From contig CAKTOH010000005.1 of NCBI GenBank assembly GCA_934589705.1, forward strand, positions 1-64,000: a stretch of 64,000 bases of DNA, written 5' to 3'. The DNA comes from an uncultured Oscillospiraceae bacterium (GTDB taxonomy: Bacteria > Bacillota > Clostridia > Oscillospirales > Oscillospiraceae). The notes under the pieces are model-generated. The model saw only the letters and a list, made by a program, of their open reading frames with translations. It searched no databases and was not told the origin of the DNA. Of this stretch, positions 32,712 through 41,229 are shown piece after piece (positions within the stretch are counted from its first letter, which is position 1; each line of letters opens with the position of its first letter). The translations under genes and the position numbers were made by a program.

Positions 32712-33431
32712 TCAGCTATGCAGTCCAAACAGGGGTCGAGCTACCCGCTTGTAAAGAAGCAGGGTCAGCAGGGAAACCACCGCGCCCTTCACAATGTTCA
32801 GGGGAGCGACGCAGAGCACCACGAAGGTGGTCACGCTGTTGACCCCCGGGTGAATGGCGGTGCCCATGGCGAGAATGGCATCCAGGGGCATCCCGTAGAG
32901 CTGGGCGAACTTGGGCAGCAGGTACACCGCGTTGAAGGCGGTGCCGAAGACGGACATGCAAACGGTGCCCAGAATCAGGCCGATGACCGCACTGTGGCGG
33001 CTCTTGTGCAGGTGATACCAGATGGAGGCGGGAAGCACGAAGGAGCAGCCCACCACGAAATTGGCAAGGTCTCCCACAAAGGCGGTGGAGGTGCCCTTGA
33101 GCAGCAGCTTCAGCAGGATTTTCACGCCCTCACAGATCACCGTGGCGCAGGGCCCCAGGTAGAAGCCGCACAGCAGCACCGGCAGCTCGGAAAAGTCCAG
33201 CTTGTAAAAGCCCGGAGCCAGGAAGGGCAGAGGGAAGTCCAGCATATGCAGCACCGCGGCCAGGGCGGCGCAGATGCCGATGATGCTTACCCGTCGGGCG
33301 GGAGTCACCTTCCGGCACTCCGGCAGGAAGTGCTCGGCAAGCTTGGCAAGCAAAGCAAGGCCTACCACCAGTGCCAGACAGGTCAGAACGAAGGACAGAT
33401 TTTCGGAAACTTGGGATAACAGCGTGCTCAT
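32712..33431 (-). CDS. ribU: Riboflavin ECF transporter substrate-binding subunit RibU
   Basis: The 239-residue membrane protein binds riboflavin for uptake by an energy-coupling-factor transporter; the shared ECF ATPases and EcfT would be encoded elsewhere. The ECF S-component pattern is clear: IIGICAALAAVLHMLDFPLPF followed by FYKLDFSELPVLLCGFYLGP, the latter typical of RibU. An upstream FMN riboswitch with its terminator makes the substrate call secure. The ATG at 33431 follows GGAGAGA closely; a longer frame would run into the terminator hairpin. Confidence 0.95.
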   Translation of the reverse strand: MSTLLSQVSENLSFVLTCLALVVGLALLAKLAEHFLPECRKVTPARRVSIIGICAALAAVLHMLDFPLPFLAPGFYKLDFSELPVLLCGFYLGPCATVICEGVKILLKLLLKGTSTAFVGDLANFVVGCSFVLPASIWYHLHKSRHSAVIGLILGTVCMSVFGTAFNAVYLLPKFAQLYGMPLDAILAMGTAIHPGVNSVTTFVVLCVAPLNIVKGAVVSLLTLLLYKRVARPLFGLHS

Positions 33432-33448
33432 ATTACTCTCTCCAATAC

Positions 33449-33479
33449 AAAAAATCGCCCTGGGAATACACCCAGGGCG
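33449..33479 (-). terminator. Riboswitch-controlled terminator before ribU
   Basis: On the minus strand CGCCCTGGGTG pairs with CCCAGGGCG and is followed by ATTTTTTG, immediately before the ribU ribosome binding site. It is the expression platform of the FMN riboswitch: FMN should favour termination. Confidence 0.85.
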
Positions 33480-33511
33480 TGAAAATAAACGCAAGAAAAA
33501 AGCCTTGCGTA

Positions 33512-33622
33512 TCTTCTTCCATCCAGACTATACTGTCGGTATCGGAGTTTCACCGATTCAACCCGATTGGGCTCGCGGACTTTACCGCCGGTGGGGAATT
33601 GCGCCCCGCCCTGAAGATACAA
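33512..33622 (-). ncRNA. FMN riboswitch (RFN element)
   Basis: Read on the minus strand, the conserved RFN blocks appear in order: TCTTCAGGGCGGGGCG, AATTCCCCACCGGCGGTA, AGTCCGCGAGCC, GATTCGGTGAAACTCCGA-like, CCGACAGTATAGTCTGGATG and GAAGAAGAT. This is the classic FMN aptamer. The downstream terminator and ribU form a complete, textbook unit. Confidence 0.97.
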
Positions 33623-33640
33623 ACATATTCAGTTGCCCCT

Positions 33641-33669
33641 AAGATAGCACCGAAGCCGCCGCTTGTCAA
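33641..33669 (-). promoter_or_regulatory. Promoter of the riboswitch-ribU transcript
   Basis: On the minus strand a perfect TTGACA, 17 bases and TATCTT, starting transcription about 15 bases before the aptamer. Confidence 0.75.
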
Positions 33670-33689
33670 GAGCCAAATGACATGCTATA

Positions 33690-34220
33690 CTATTTTGCGG
33701 CAAGGGAAGGCGTGGTTTCCGGGGTGGCTGTGGAGGGCACGGGCACCGAGGCCTTTGGCGCGGCCTCCGGCATTTTCAGCGCCCGAATCTGGCCGCCCGG
33801 GGCGGAATCCGTCACATCCCCGCCGATGACCTGATTTTTGTAGATCAGCAGGGTAGCGTAAACCGGCTCCGTAGCCCCGGGGAAATTGTTGATTTTGTAG
33901 ACATAGCGCATGACCTTTTTCCCAGCGAACTGGCTCAGGTCATAGCCCTGGCTCAGCTGCAATTGGTTGTAGCGGGTAAAAACCTGACTGCCCGCCTCCG
34001 GAATCCACACCTGTGAGGATTCCGTGGGGGTGGTGGTGACCTGCCAGCCCAGATCCTCCAGAAATTTCACCCGGCCGTCATTGCTGCGCAGGGCCGGCGC
34101 GGAGGTTTCCTCCGCCTTGCCACCGCCCAGCAGGAGAATCAGTGCCAGCACCAGAGCGGCCACGGCGGCAAGTCCCAGCAGTATTTTTTTGAAATTGACC
34201 TTCGCGGTCATAACCATCAT
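33690..34220 (-). CDS. DUF4830-like single-pass membrane protein
   Basis: The 176-residue protein has an N-terminal membrane segment (about residues 11-31, ILLGLAAVAALVLALILLL) and a small extracytoplasmic domain. The pattern DGRVKFLEDLGW, WIPEAGSQVFTRYNQLQLSQ, GYDLSQFAGKKVMRYVYKI and LLIYKNQVIGGDV matches my recollection of DUF4830. A Pro/Thr-rich tail of about 25 residues follows. Function is unknown. The start at 34220 follows GGGAGGG; ATGs one and three codons later are alternatives. It is divergent from rsuA. Confidence 0.8.
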   Translation of the reverse strand: MMVMTAKVNFKKILLGLAAVAALVLALILLLGGGKAEETSAPALRSNDGRVKFLEDLGWQVTTTPTESSQVWIPEAGSQVFTRYNQLQLSQGYDLSQFAGKKVMRYVYKINNFPGATEPVYATLLIYKNQVIGGDVTDSAPGGQIRALKMPEAAPKASVPVPSTATPETTPSLAAK

Positions 34221-34290
34221 AGAAAATCCCTCCCGATAGACTAGGTAATAAAGCCTATGCGGTTTTCGGACAGGGTAGAACGGAGACACC

Positions 34291-34995
34291 ATGGAACGAC
34301 TGGACAAATTTCTCTGCGACAGCGGCCTGGGCACCCGCTCCCAGGTAAAGCTCCTGCTGAAAACCGGCAGAGTGACCGTGGACGGCAGAGCCGAAAAGGA
34401 CGGCAGCCGGAAAATTGACCCCCAGTGTCAGGAAATTACCCTGGACGGGGAAGCCCTGGGGGGAAAGCGGCGGCTGGTTGTCATGCTCAATAAGCCTGCG
34501 GGCTACGTTACGGCTACCGAGGACGCCCAGCAGAAAACCGTTATGGAGCTGCTGCCCAGGCAATGGGCGCACCTGGATTTGAAGCCCGTCGGCCGGCTGG
34601 ACAAGGAAACCGAGGGCCTGCTGCTCTTTACCAACGACGGCGATTTACTCCACCGGCTCATCAGCCCGAAAAAGGAAGTGCCGAAAATTTACTACGCCCG
34701 ACATGAGGGACAGGCCAGGCCGGAGGATGTGCAGGCCTTCGCCGGGGGGCTGACCCTTCGGGACGGGACGGTGTGCCGCCCGGCGGAGCTGACTCCGCTG
34801 GGCCCCGGAGAGAGCCTGATTCAGGTCTGCGAGGGGAAATATCACCAGGTGCGCCGGATGATGGCTTCTCGCGGCATGACAGTGACCTATCTGGAACGGC
34901 GGCAGGAAGGAAGCCTGACCCTGGGCGACCTGCCCAGAGGTCAGGCACGGGAACTGACGGAGGCGGAGCTTGCGGCCCTGGAGCGGGACGAATAA
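34291..34995 (+). CDS. rsuA: 16S rRNA pseudouridine synthase, RsuA family
   Basis: The 234-residue protein has an N-terminal S4 RNA-binding domain (MERLDKFLCDSGLGTRSQVK) and a pseudouridine synthase domain with the catalytic aspartate in GRLDKETEGLLLFTNDG (about residue 102). It continues with KYHQVRRMMASRG, which is typical of RsuA/RluB-type enzymes. The family modifies small-subunit rRNA (U516 in E. coli) or 23S rRNA; the length and S4 domain fit RsuA best. Confidence 0.9.
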   Translation: MERLDKFLCDSGLGTRSQVKLLLKTGRVTVDGRAEKDGSRKIDPQCQEITLDGEALGGKRRLVVMLNKPAGYVTATEDAQQKTVMELLPRQWAHLDLKPVGRLDKETEGLLLFTNDGDLLHRLISPKKEVPKIYYARHEGQARPEDVQAFAGGLTLRDGTVCRPAELTPLGPGESLIQVCEGKYHQVRRMMASRGMTVTYLERRQEGSLTLGDLPRGQARELTEAELAALERDE

Positions 34996-35114
34996 GGGGC
35001 AAAAGACGGTCATTTTGCTGATAGGATTCCATATGTTACGGAAAGAGCTATGGAATATGTTGGTAGAATATCTAAAAAAACAAATCCTTTTTGCAGTAAA
35101 ATGTCAAAAGGTAC

Positions 35115-35172
35115 TTGCAATGTGCGCAAAAGCTGTGTATAATAACAATGCAATTTTGTGAAATGCGCATTT
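35115..35172 (+). promoter_or_regulatory. Promoter and palindromic site before the CdaR/PucR-type gene
   Basis: TTGCAA (35115-35120), 17 bases, TATAAT (35138-35143). Downstream, AAATGCGCATTT (35161-35172) is a perfect 12-bp palindrome in the presumed leader and a candidate autoregulatory operator. Confidence 0.7.
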
Positions 35173-35201
35173 GTGCAAGATACTAAGGGAGTGACAGAAA
35201 G

Positions 35202-36293
35202 ATGTCCAATAGTGTTTTTCAGAGCGTGATCGTCCAGCTGCGGGATATTTCAGACCGGGTGTTCGGCGTTATTGACACCGAGGGCTGCGTGATTTCCAGC
35301 ACCGATATGTCTCTGCTGGGAGAGCGTTGGCCGGATGCGGCACTGAAGGTGGGCAATGCCTCGGAAAGCATTGTGACCTTCGCCCAGAAGAGCTTCAAGG
35401 CCATTATGGGCAACTCCAATTACTTCGAGTATGCCGTGTTCTGCTCCGGCGACGATGAGACTGCCAGAAGCTTCTGCCAGATGGCCTTTATTGCCCTGAA
35501 CGATGCCAAGACCTTCTATGAGGAGAAGCACGACCGGGGCACCTTTGTCAAGAATATTATCATGGATAATATTCTCCCCGGCGATATTTACATCCGGGCC
35601 AAGGAGCTGCATTTTGCCACCGATGCTCCCCGGGCGGTGTTCCTGATCCGCCAGGTGGGTCACAGCGACGTGGCCACCGTGGACGTGCTCACCGGCATGT
35701 TCCCAGACAAGATGCAGGATTTTGTCCTGTCCGTTAACGAGACCGACGTTGCCATCATCAAGCAGATCAGCGGCAACGTTACCGCCGAGGATCTGGAAAA
35801 GATCGCGGTGAACGTGGAAGATACCCTGAAAAACGAGCTGCGCATCAAGACCATCATCGGTATCGGCACCGTAGCCGAGCACCTGCGGGAGTTGGCCGAC
35901 TCCTATAAGGAGGCCCAGACCGCCATCGAGGTGGGCAAGGTCTTCGACACCGAGAAGAGCGTCATGCACTATGAGAACCTGGGCATCGGCCGTCTGATCT
36001 ATCAGCTGCCTACCACCCTGTGCGAGATCTTCCTGCGGGAGGTTTTCAAGAAGAACTCCCTGGATTCTCTGGATCAGGAGACCCTCTTTACCATCAACAA
36101 GTTCTTTGAGAACAGCCTGAACGTGTCCGAGACCTCCCGGAAGCTGTTCGTCCACCGGAATACCCTGGTCTACCGGCTGGAGAAAATTCGCAAGCTGACA
36201 GGCCTGGATCTGCGGCAGTTCGACCACGCTATCGTCTTCCGGGTGGCGCTGATGGTGCGCCAGTACCTGAACTCCCGGGAAAACCGGCAGTAA
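35202..36293 (+). CDS. CdaR/PucR-type transcriptional regulator
   Basis: The 363-residue protein has an N-terminal putative ligand-sensing region ([15 protein letters not shown] onward). A middle GGDEF-like/CdaR segment ([29 protein letters not shown]) and a C-terminal PucR-type helix-turn-helix ([31 protein letters not shown]) follow. The last is the strongest evidence. Members often sense sugar diacids or purine-derived compounds, but many in Clostridia are orphans. No metabolic operon adjoins it, so its targets are unknown. It has its own strong promoter and a terminator directly after the stop codon. Confidence 0.88.
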   Translation: MSNSVFQSVIVQLRDISDRVFGVIDTEGCVISSTDMSLLGERWPDAALKVGNASESIVTFAQKSFKAIMGNSNYFEYAVFCSGDDETARSFCQMAFIALNDAKTFYEEKHDRGTFVKNIIMDNILPGDIYIRAKELHFATDAPRAVFLIRQVGHSDVATVDVLTGMFPDKMQDFVLSVNETDVAIIKQISGNVTAEDLEKIAVNVEDTLKNELRIKTIIGIGTVAEHLRELADSYKEAQTAIEVGKVFDTEKSVMHYENLGIGRLIYQLPTTLCEIFLREVFKKNSLDSLDQETLFTINKFFENSLNVSETSRKLFVHRNTLVYRLEKIRKLTGLDLRQFDHAIVFRVALMVRQYLNSRENRQ

Positions 36294-36304
36294 TTGGTTT
36301 TTTG

Positions 36305-36335
36305 AAGATGTCCCGCTCTGCGGGGCATCTTTTTT
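36305..36335 (+). terminator. Terminator of the CdaR/PucR-type gene
   Basis: AAGATGTCCCGC pairs with GCGGGGCATCTT around TCT, followed by TTTTTT. Confidence 0.9.
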
Positions 36336-36358
36336 CGCACTGGTGCGGGAGCACCCGC

Positions 36359-36497
36359 GGCTCCCTTGTGTAAAGGGAGCTGGCATGGCCGTCTCACGCA
36401 AGGCCATGACTGAGGGATTGCAAAGAGTTGTTTATCGGTGGCATTCAAAAAAACGGTAGTTCTGATCCCCTCGGCCCCAGTGTGCGCACTGGGGCAG
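36359..36497. repeat. R3 hairpin repeat, copy 2
   Basis: This copy has the same module order as at 23541: GGCTCCC/GGGAGCT, CATGGCC/GGCCATG, then GTTCTGATCCCCTCGGCCCC and the CCCCAGTG/CACTGGGG hairpin. The second stem has different but still complementary bases compared with copy 1. Confidence 0.75.
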
Positions 36498-36499
36498 GA

Positions 36500-36785
36500 G
36501 CTGTCTCAAAATAGCAAAGAGCCCAAATAGAACAATGTCATTGCGAGCCAGTGGTGCTCCGCGCAGCGAATCAAAATCTTAATGACTGCCAGTGGCAGTC
36601 ATACCTTAACGTAGCTCACACTGGCGTGGCAATCCCCCTGATTTTCAAACATCTACGTTAGGAAATCTTGGATTTTACGACTATCCGGGGGATTGCCACA
36701 CCAGTGACATCGGTCACTGGTTCGCAATGACATGGTATATTTTGGCTATTTTGACCCATAGGGGCTCTTAACGAGACACCCCCTC
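36500..36785. repeat. R1 locus 5, with R2 inserted in one hairpin loop
   Basis: The left unit (36538-36636) is split: after GCGAGCCAGTG comes a 54-base R2 copy (36553-36606), then GCTCACACTGGCGTGGCAAT resumes. The right unit is 36685-36731 (stem CCAGTGAC/GTCACTGG). The right outer arm (36732-36785) repeats 5328-5377 in reverse complement. The 700-base gap 36294-36994 contains the terminator, R3, R1/R2 and the ftsE promoter, and no gene. Confidence 0.85.
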
Positions 36786-36904
36786 TGGCGGCCAGCTCTG
36801 CTGACTGGTTTACCATAATTTCAAAATTCTGGAATTTTACCCATAAAAAATGTGGCTCAATTGTGAATTTTTCCGACGGAAACCGGCAAATCCATGGTTC
36901 GCCG

Positions 36905-36933
36905 TTGACAACCGCTATGCAATGTGTTACAAT
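36905..36933 (+). promoter_or_regulatory. Promoter of ftsEX
   Basis: TTGACA (36905-36910), 17 bases, TACAAT (36928-36933), about 60 bases before ftsE. Confidence 0.8.
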
Positions 36934-36994
36934 TCGGTTACATGCGAGCGGTCTCGGGTGCGCCCGGGGCTGCCTGATACAGGAGATTATACAT

Positions 36995-37684
36995 ATGATT
37001 GAATTTACGAATGTGGTAAAATCCTATGAGCAGGGCAATAATGCGCTGAACGGCGTTTCCATGCAGATCGAGGACGGAGAGTTCTGCTTCCTCATCGGCC
37101 CCTCCGGCTCCGGTAAATCCACCATTATCAAGCTGATTTCCGGGGAGCTGAAGCCCACCTCCGGTACCGTCCATGTGAACGGCTACTCCCTGGAGCGGAT
37201 CCGCAAGCGGGAGATTCCCTATCTGCGCCGCACCGTCGGCGTGGTCTTCCAGGACTACCGGCTCATTGACAAGATGACCGTCTACGAGAACGTGGCCTTC
37301 GCCATGCGGGTGGTCGGTGCCCGGGAGCGGGAGATCAAGGAGCGGGTGCCCTATGTGCTGGAGCTGGTGGGACTGGAAAGCAAAATGAACCGGCATCCCC
37401 ACGAAATGTCCGGTGGCGAGCAGCAGAGACTGGCCATCGCCCGGGCTCTGGTGAACAACCCCTCCACCATCATCGCCGACGAGCCCACCGGCAACCTGGA
37501 TCCGGAGCGCTCCTTTGAAATCATGGCGCTGCTCCAGGAAATCAATAATCTGGGCACCACCATGCTGGTGGTTACCCACGACCAGAATCTGGTCAGAATG
37601 TTCCACAAGCGGGTCATCTCCATTGATGAGGGCCGTGTGGTCAGCGACGGAGCGCAGGAGGAAGAGACAAATGAAGCTGAATAA
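36995..37684 (+). CDS. ftsE: Cell division ATP-binding protein FtsE
   Basis: FtsE is the ATPase of the FtsEX complex, which activates peptidoglycan hydrolases during division. The 229-residue protein has Walker A GPSGSGKST (about residue 36), the FtsE-typical VGVVFQDYRLIDKMTVYENVA, signature MSGGEQQRLAIARAL and Walker B TIIADEPTGNLDPE. The ATG at 36995 is chosen because AGGAG lies nine bases before it; the open frame extends upstream without support. It overlaps ftsX by 14 bases. Confidence 0.96.
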   Translation: MIEFTNVVKSYEQGNNALNGVSMQIEDGEFCFLIGPSGSGKSTIIKLISGELKPTSGTVHVNGYSLERIRKREIPYLRRTVGVVFQDYRLIDKMTVYENVAFAMRVVGAREREIKERVPYVLELVGLESKMNRHPHEMSGGEQQRLAIARALVNNPSTIIADEPTGNLDPERSFEIMALLQEINNLGTTMLVVTHDQNLVRMFHKRVISIDEGRVVSDGAQEEETNEAE

Positions 37685-38558
37685 TCTGGGATATCTGCTG
37701 AAAGAGGGCTTCCGGGGCATTTTCCTCCATGGCTTTATGTCCTTCGCCGCCGTGTGCGTGACGGTGGCCTGCCTGGTCATCGTGGGCAGCTTTTCCGCCC
37801 TGGCCTATAATCTGGATGAAATGGTTCAGGATCTGAACCAGACCAGTGAAATCCTGGTGTACATCGATTCCGACCTGTCCGACGCGGAGGCAAGAAGCAT
37901 CGGCACGAAAATCAACCTGCTGGATAACGTCCTTCAGGCTACCTTTGTCTCCCGGGAGGAGGCGCTTCAGGACTTCATTGCCGACCATGACGGCGACAGT
38001 GCTTTCAGCGGTGTTCAGGCCAGTGACCTGCGCCATCGCTACATCGTCACCCTGGAAGACAACACCAAAATGGAGCAGACCGATGCCGCCCTCAAGCAGC
38101 TGCCCGGCGTGGCCAAGACCAACGCGGCCTATGAGCTGGCCAAGGGCTTTACCACCATTCAGGATGTGCTGCACATCGTCTCCGCGGCGGTGATTGCCGT
38201 GCTGCTGGTGGTGTCCCTGCTGATTATTTCCAACACCGTCAAGCTGGCCATGTACGACCGGAAGGACGAAATCGCCATTATGAAAATGGTGGGTGCCACC
38301 AACGGCTTCATCCGGCTTCCCTTCGTGGTGGAGGGCTTCTCCCTGGGCATGATCGGCGCCATTCTGGCCTTTGGCACGGAATGGGCCGGCTACGACGCCC
38401 TGGTTCAGAAGATCGGCAGCGTGGACTCCCTGCAGCTTTTCAAGTTTGTTCCCTTCCAGGAACTGCTGATTCCCATGGTCATTGTCTTTGCCGCGGCCGG
38501 TATGTTCGTGGGCATCGTGGGCAGCTGGACTTCCATCCGGAAGTTTATGAATGTGTAA
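37671..38558 (+). CDS. ftsX: Cell division protein FtsX
   Basis: The 295-residue membrane partner of FtsE has an N-terminal segment (FMSFAAVCVTVACLVIVGSF), a large extracellular domain (about residues 45-165, DLNQTSEILVYIDSDLSD onward), which in homologues contacts hydrolases, and three C-terminal segments with the motif YDRKDEIAIMKMVGATNGFIRLPF. It transmits ATP-driven movement to extracellular hydrolases, most likely the two M23 proteins encoded directly downstream. The start has no separate long gap and overlaps ftsE. Confidence 0.95.
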   Translation: MKLNNLGYLLKEGFRGIFLHGFMSFAAVCVTVACLVIVGSFSALAYNLDEMVQDLNQTSEILVYIDSDLSDAEARSIGTKINLLDNVLQATFVSREEALQDFIADHDGDSAFSGVQASDLRHRYIVTLEDNTKMEQTDAALKQLPGVAKTNAAYELAKGFTTIQDVLHIVSAAVIAVLLVVSLLIISNTVKLAMYDRKDEIAIMKMVGATNGFIRLPFVVEGFSLGMIGAILAFGTEWAGYDALVQKIGSVDSLQLFKFVPFQELLIPMVIVFAAAGMFVGIVGSWTSIRKFMNV

Positions 38559-38641
38559 CGGCGGAAAGTCCTGATTCATGGCTTTCCCGCAGCACATTCC
38601 ATCCTCCGGAAACGGAAGAAAAACGAAGGAAACACACTTTT

Positions 38642-39859
38642 ATGCGTATACACAAATTAGCAGCCGCAGCCCTATCCGCCCTGTTGACGATCGCACTGGT
38701 GGTTGGTATGCTGCCTCTTTCGGCGGCAGCCGCCTCCTCGGCGGAGATACAGAAAGACATCGATGCGCTGAAGGCAAAGAACAAGGAAATTCAGAAGCAG
38801 ATTGACGGCGTTCAGAGTCAGTACAATGCCAATATGGACGACATGAAAAGCATTGTAGACCAGAAAAGCGCGGTGGATCAGGAGATTGCCCTGCTGAGCA
38901 ATAAAATTGCCGCTACCAATGAACAGATCGCAGCCTACGGACAGCTGATTGCCGACACCCAGGAGGCTCTGGACGCGGCCAACGAAGACCTGCGAACCCT
39001 CAGCGAGGAGCACCGCCAGCGGATTCGGGCGATGGAGGAGGACGGTAAGCTGACCTATTGGCAGGTGATTTTTCAGGCCAACAGCTTTACGGACCTTCTG
39101 GATCGGATTGACATGGTTCAGGAGATCAATGCCTCCGACCGGCGGCGAATTGAGCAGATGCGGATTGCCGCGGATATCGTCACCGCCAATCAGATGAGTC
39201 TGGCGACGGAAAAAGGAGAGCTGGAGGCTGTCCGGGAGCAGCTGGCTTCCGACGAGGCCGCGCTTCAGGAGAAGCGGACGGAGTCCGACGACGTTCTCCG
39301 GGAGCTGGAGGCCAAAAGCGAAGAATTTGAACTGCTGATGGAGGAATCCGAGGCCTTGCAGGACGAGCTCATGCAGGAAATCGCCGGTAAGGAGAAGGAA
39401 CTGAAGGAAGCGAAGTACGATGAGTACCTTGCCAAGCTTGCCCTCCAGGGCGATAATCCCCCGTCCAACGCCACCTGGGTCACCCCAGTGTCCGGCTGGA
39501 CGCTGACCAGTCCCTTCGGGATGCGTACCCACCCCATCCTGAAAATCACCCGGATGCATAGCGGCATTGATATGTCCTGTGCCCAGGGCACCCCCATCTA
39601 CGCCACCCGGGCAGGAAAGGTGACTGCCGCCTCCTATCAGGCCGGCGGCGCGGGAAACTACGTCAGCATCAACCATCTGGATGGCTTCTCATCCATCTAT
39701 ATGCACATGACCAATTATGTTGTCTCCGTGGGACAGACCGTTTCCCAGGGACAGCTGATCGGATATGTTGGCAGCACGGGACTGTCCACCGGCCCCCACC
39801 TGCATTTCGGCGTATCCTATGCCGGAACTTATGTAAACCCCTTGGCGTATATCAACTGA
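38642..39859 (+). CDS. Coiled-coil M23 peptidoglycan hydrolase, paralogue 1
   Basis: The 405-residue secreted protein has a signal peptide (cleavage after LSAAAA near residue 30), a long coiled coil (about residues 32-270, e.g. KAKNKEIQKQIDGVQSQYN) and a C-terminal LytM/M23 domain. The zinc ligands are present in RMHSGIDMS and GPHLHFGV. The architecture is that of EnvC/PcsB/CwlO-like proteins activated by FtsEX, and the gene follows ftsX by 83 bases. The frame is open further upstream, but the ATG at 38642 gives the proper signal peptide. It probably cuts cross-linking peptides at the septum. Confidence 0.92.
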   Translation: MRIHKLAAAALSALLTIALVVGMLPLSAAAASSAEIQKDIDALKAKNKEIQKQIDGVQSQYNANMDDMKSIVDQKSAVDQEIALLSNKIAATNEQIAAYGQLIADTQEALDAANEDLRTLSEEHRQRIRAMEEDGKLTYWQVIFQANSFTDLLDRIDMVQEINASDRRRIEQMRIAADIVTANQMSLATEKGELEAVREQLASDEAALQEKRTESDDVLRELEAKSEEFELLMEESEALQDELMQEIAGKEKELKEAKYDEYLAKLALQGDNPPSNATWVTPVSGWTLTSPFGMRTHPILKITRMHSGIDMSCAQGTPIYATRAGKVTAASYQAGGAGNYVSINHLDGFSSIYMHMTNYVVSVGQTVSQGQLIGYVGSTGLSTGPHLHFGVSYAGTYVNPLAYIN

Positions 39860-39887
39860 TTGCGCCGCCCGCAAAAAGGAGTGTCTT

Positions 39888-41177
39888 ATGAAAAATCGCA
39901 AGCGTCTGGTATCCTTCCTGGCAGGCCTGATGGCCGCCGTCATGCTGCTGACCCTGCTCATGAGCATTCTGCCCACCCGGGCAAGTGCCGCCTCCTCCTC
40001 GGAGATCCGCAAGCAGATCAACCAGCTGAAGAAGGAGAAGGAGGAAATCAAGGATAAGATTTCCGATGTTAAGGATCAGTACAAGGCCAACGAAAACGAA
40101 ATTGCGGATATCATCGCCAAAAAGAACGTCATTGACCAGGAGATCCAGCTGCTCAGCGAGCAGCTGACCAATATGAACGACCAGCTGTCGGCCTACAATC
40201 TGCTCATTGCGGATAAGCAGGACGAGTTGGACAACGCCGAGGGCCTCTATGACCAGCTGAACCAGGAGAACAAGGTTCGGGTGCGCACCATGGAGGAGGA
40301 CGGCGAGCTGTCCTACTGGGAGGTTCTGTTCAAGGCCAACAGCTTCTCCGACCTTCTGGATCGGCTGAACATGGTGGAGGAGATCAACGCCTCCGACAAC
40401 CGCCGCCTGAAGCAGCTCAGCGACGCTGCCGATGCGGTGGAGGTGGCGCAGACCGACCTCCAGGAGGAGAAAGCCGAAATGGAGGAAACCAAGAAGGAAC
40501 TGGACGCCACCCAGACGGAAATGGACGACAAGCGGAAAGAAGCAGATAAGCTGCTTCAGGAGCTTCTGAGCAAGGCCGACGACCTGGAGGCTCTGGAGGC
40601 GGAATTTGTGGAGATGGAAAACGACTTCCTGAAGCAGATTGCCACCAAGGAGCAGGAGTACAGCGCCGCCAAGCAGGCGGAATGGGCGGCCTACATGGCT
40701 ACCTATGTGCCCCCCACCACCGCGGCGGCAGGCACCAACATGGACAAGCCCAATACCTCCGGCGGCACCGGCGGCACGGCGGTAGGCGGCGGCTGGGTGC
40801 GGCCCTGCAGCTACACCTCCATTACCTCCCCCTTTGGCTCCCGTACCTCGCCTACGGCAGGCGCGTCTTCTTATCACCAGGGCGTTGACCTGGATACCGG
40901 CACCGGCTGGACGGTGGTAGCCGCCAAGGCCGGCCGGGTGGTCATTGCCGGCCACGGCAGCGCGGCGGGCAACTATGTGAAAATCGACCACGGCGACGGC
41001 GTGTCCTCGATTTACATGCACCTGAACAGCTACTGTGTGTCCTCCGGCCAGATGGTCAGCGCGGGACAGAAGATTGGCGAGACCGGTGCCACCGGCGTTG
41101 CCACCGGCGACCACCTGCACTTCGGCATTGCCGTCAACGGCGTGTATGTGAATCCCTGCAACTATGTATCCCTGTAA
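39888..41177 (+). CDS. Coiled-coil M23 peptidoglycan hydrolase, paralogue 2
   Basis: The 429-residue tandem paralogue of the preceding gene shares the same layout: signal peptide (LPTRASAAS), coiled coil with similar landmarks (MEEDGELSYWEVLFKANSF versus MEEDGKLTYWQVIFQANSF), a Gly/Thr-rich linker (GGTGGTAVGGG) and an M23 domain with ligands in SYHQGVDLD and GDHLHFGI. Active-site residues are intact. The longer linker and different catalytic surroundings suggest division of labour rather than a decaying copy. It lies 28 bases after paralogue 1 and is followed by a terminator. Confidence 0.92.
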   Translation: MKNRKRLVSFLAGLMAAVMLLTLLMSILPTRASAASSSEIRKQINQLKKEKEEIKDKISDVKDQYKANENEIADIIAKKNVIDQEIQLLSEQLTNMNDQLSAYNLLIADKQDELDNAEGLYDQLNQENKVRVRTMEEDGELSYWEVLFKANSFSDLLDRLNMVEEINASDNRRLKQLSDAADAVEVAQTDLQEEKAEMEETKKELDATQTEMDDKRKEADKLLQELLSKADDLEALEAEFVEMENDFLKQIATKEQEYSAAKQAEWAAYMATYVPPTTAAAGTNMDKPNTSGGTGGTAVGGGWVRPCSYTSITSPFGSRTSPTAGASSYHQGVDLDTGTGWTVVAAKAGRVVIAGHGSAAGNYVKIDHGDGVSSIYMHLNSYCVSSGQMVSAGQKIGETGATGVATGDHLHFGIAVNGVYVNPCNYVSL

Positions 41178-41183
41178 CGATTC

Positions 41184-41218
41184 TCCCACAGCCCCCTAGG
41201 GGGCTGTGGGAAGCTTTC
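41184..41218 (+). terminator. Terminator between the M23 genes and ctpA
   Basis: TCCCACAGCCCC pairs with GGGGCTGTGGGA and is followed by AGCTTTCT; the tail is imperfect, so read-through into the protease gene is possible. Confidence 0.7.
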
Positions 41219-41229
41219 TATGGTGAGGT

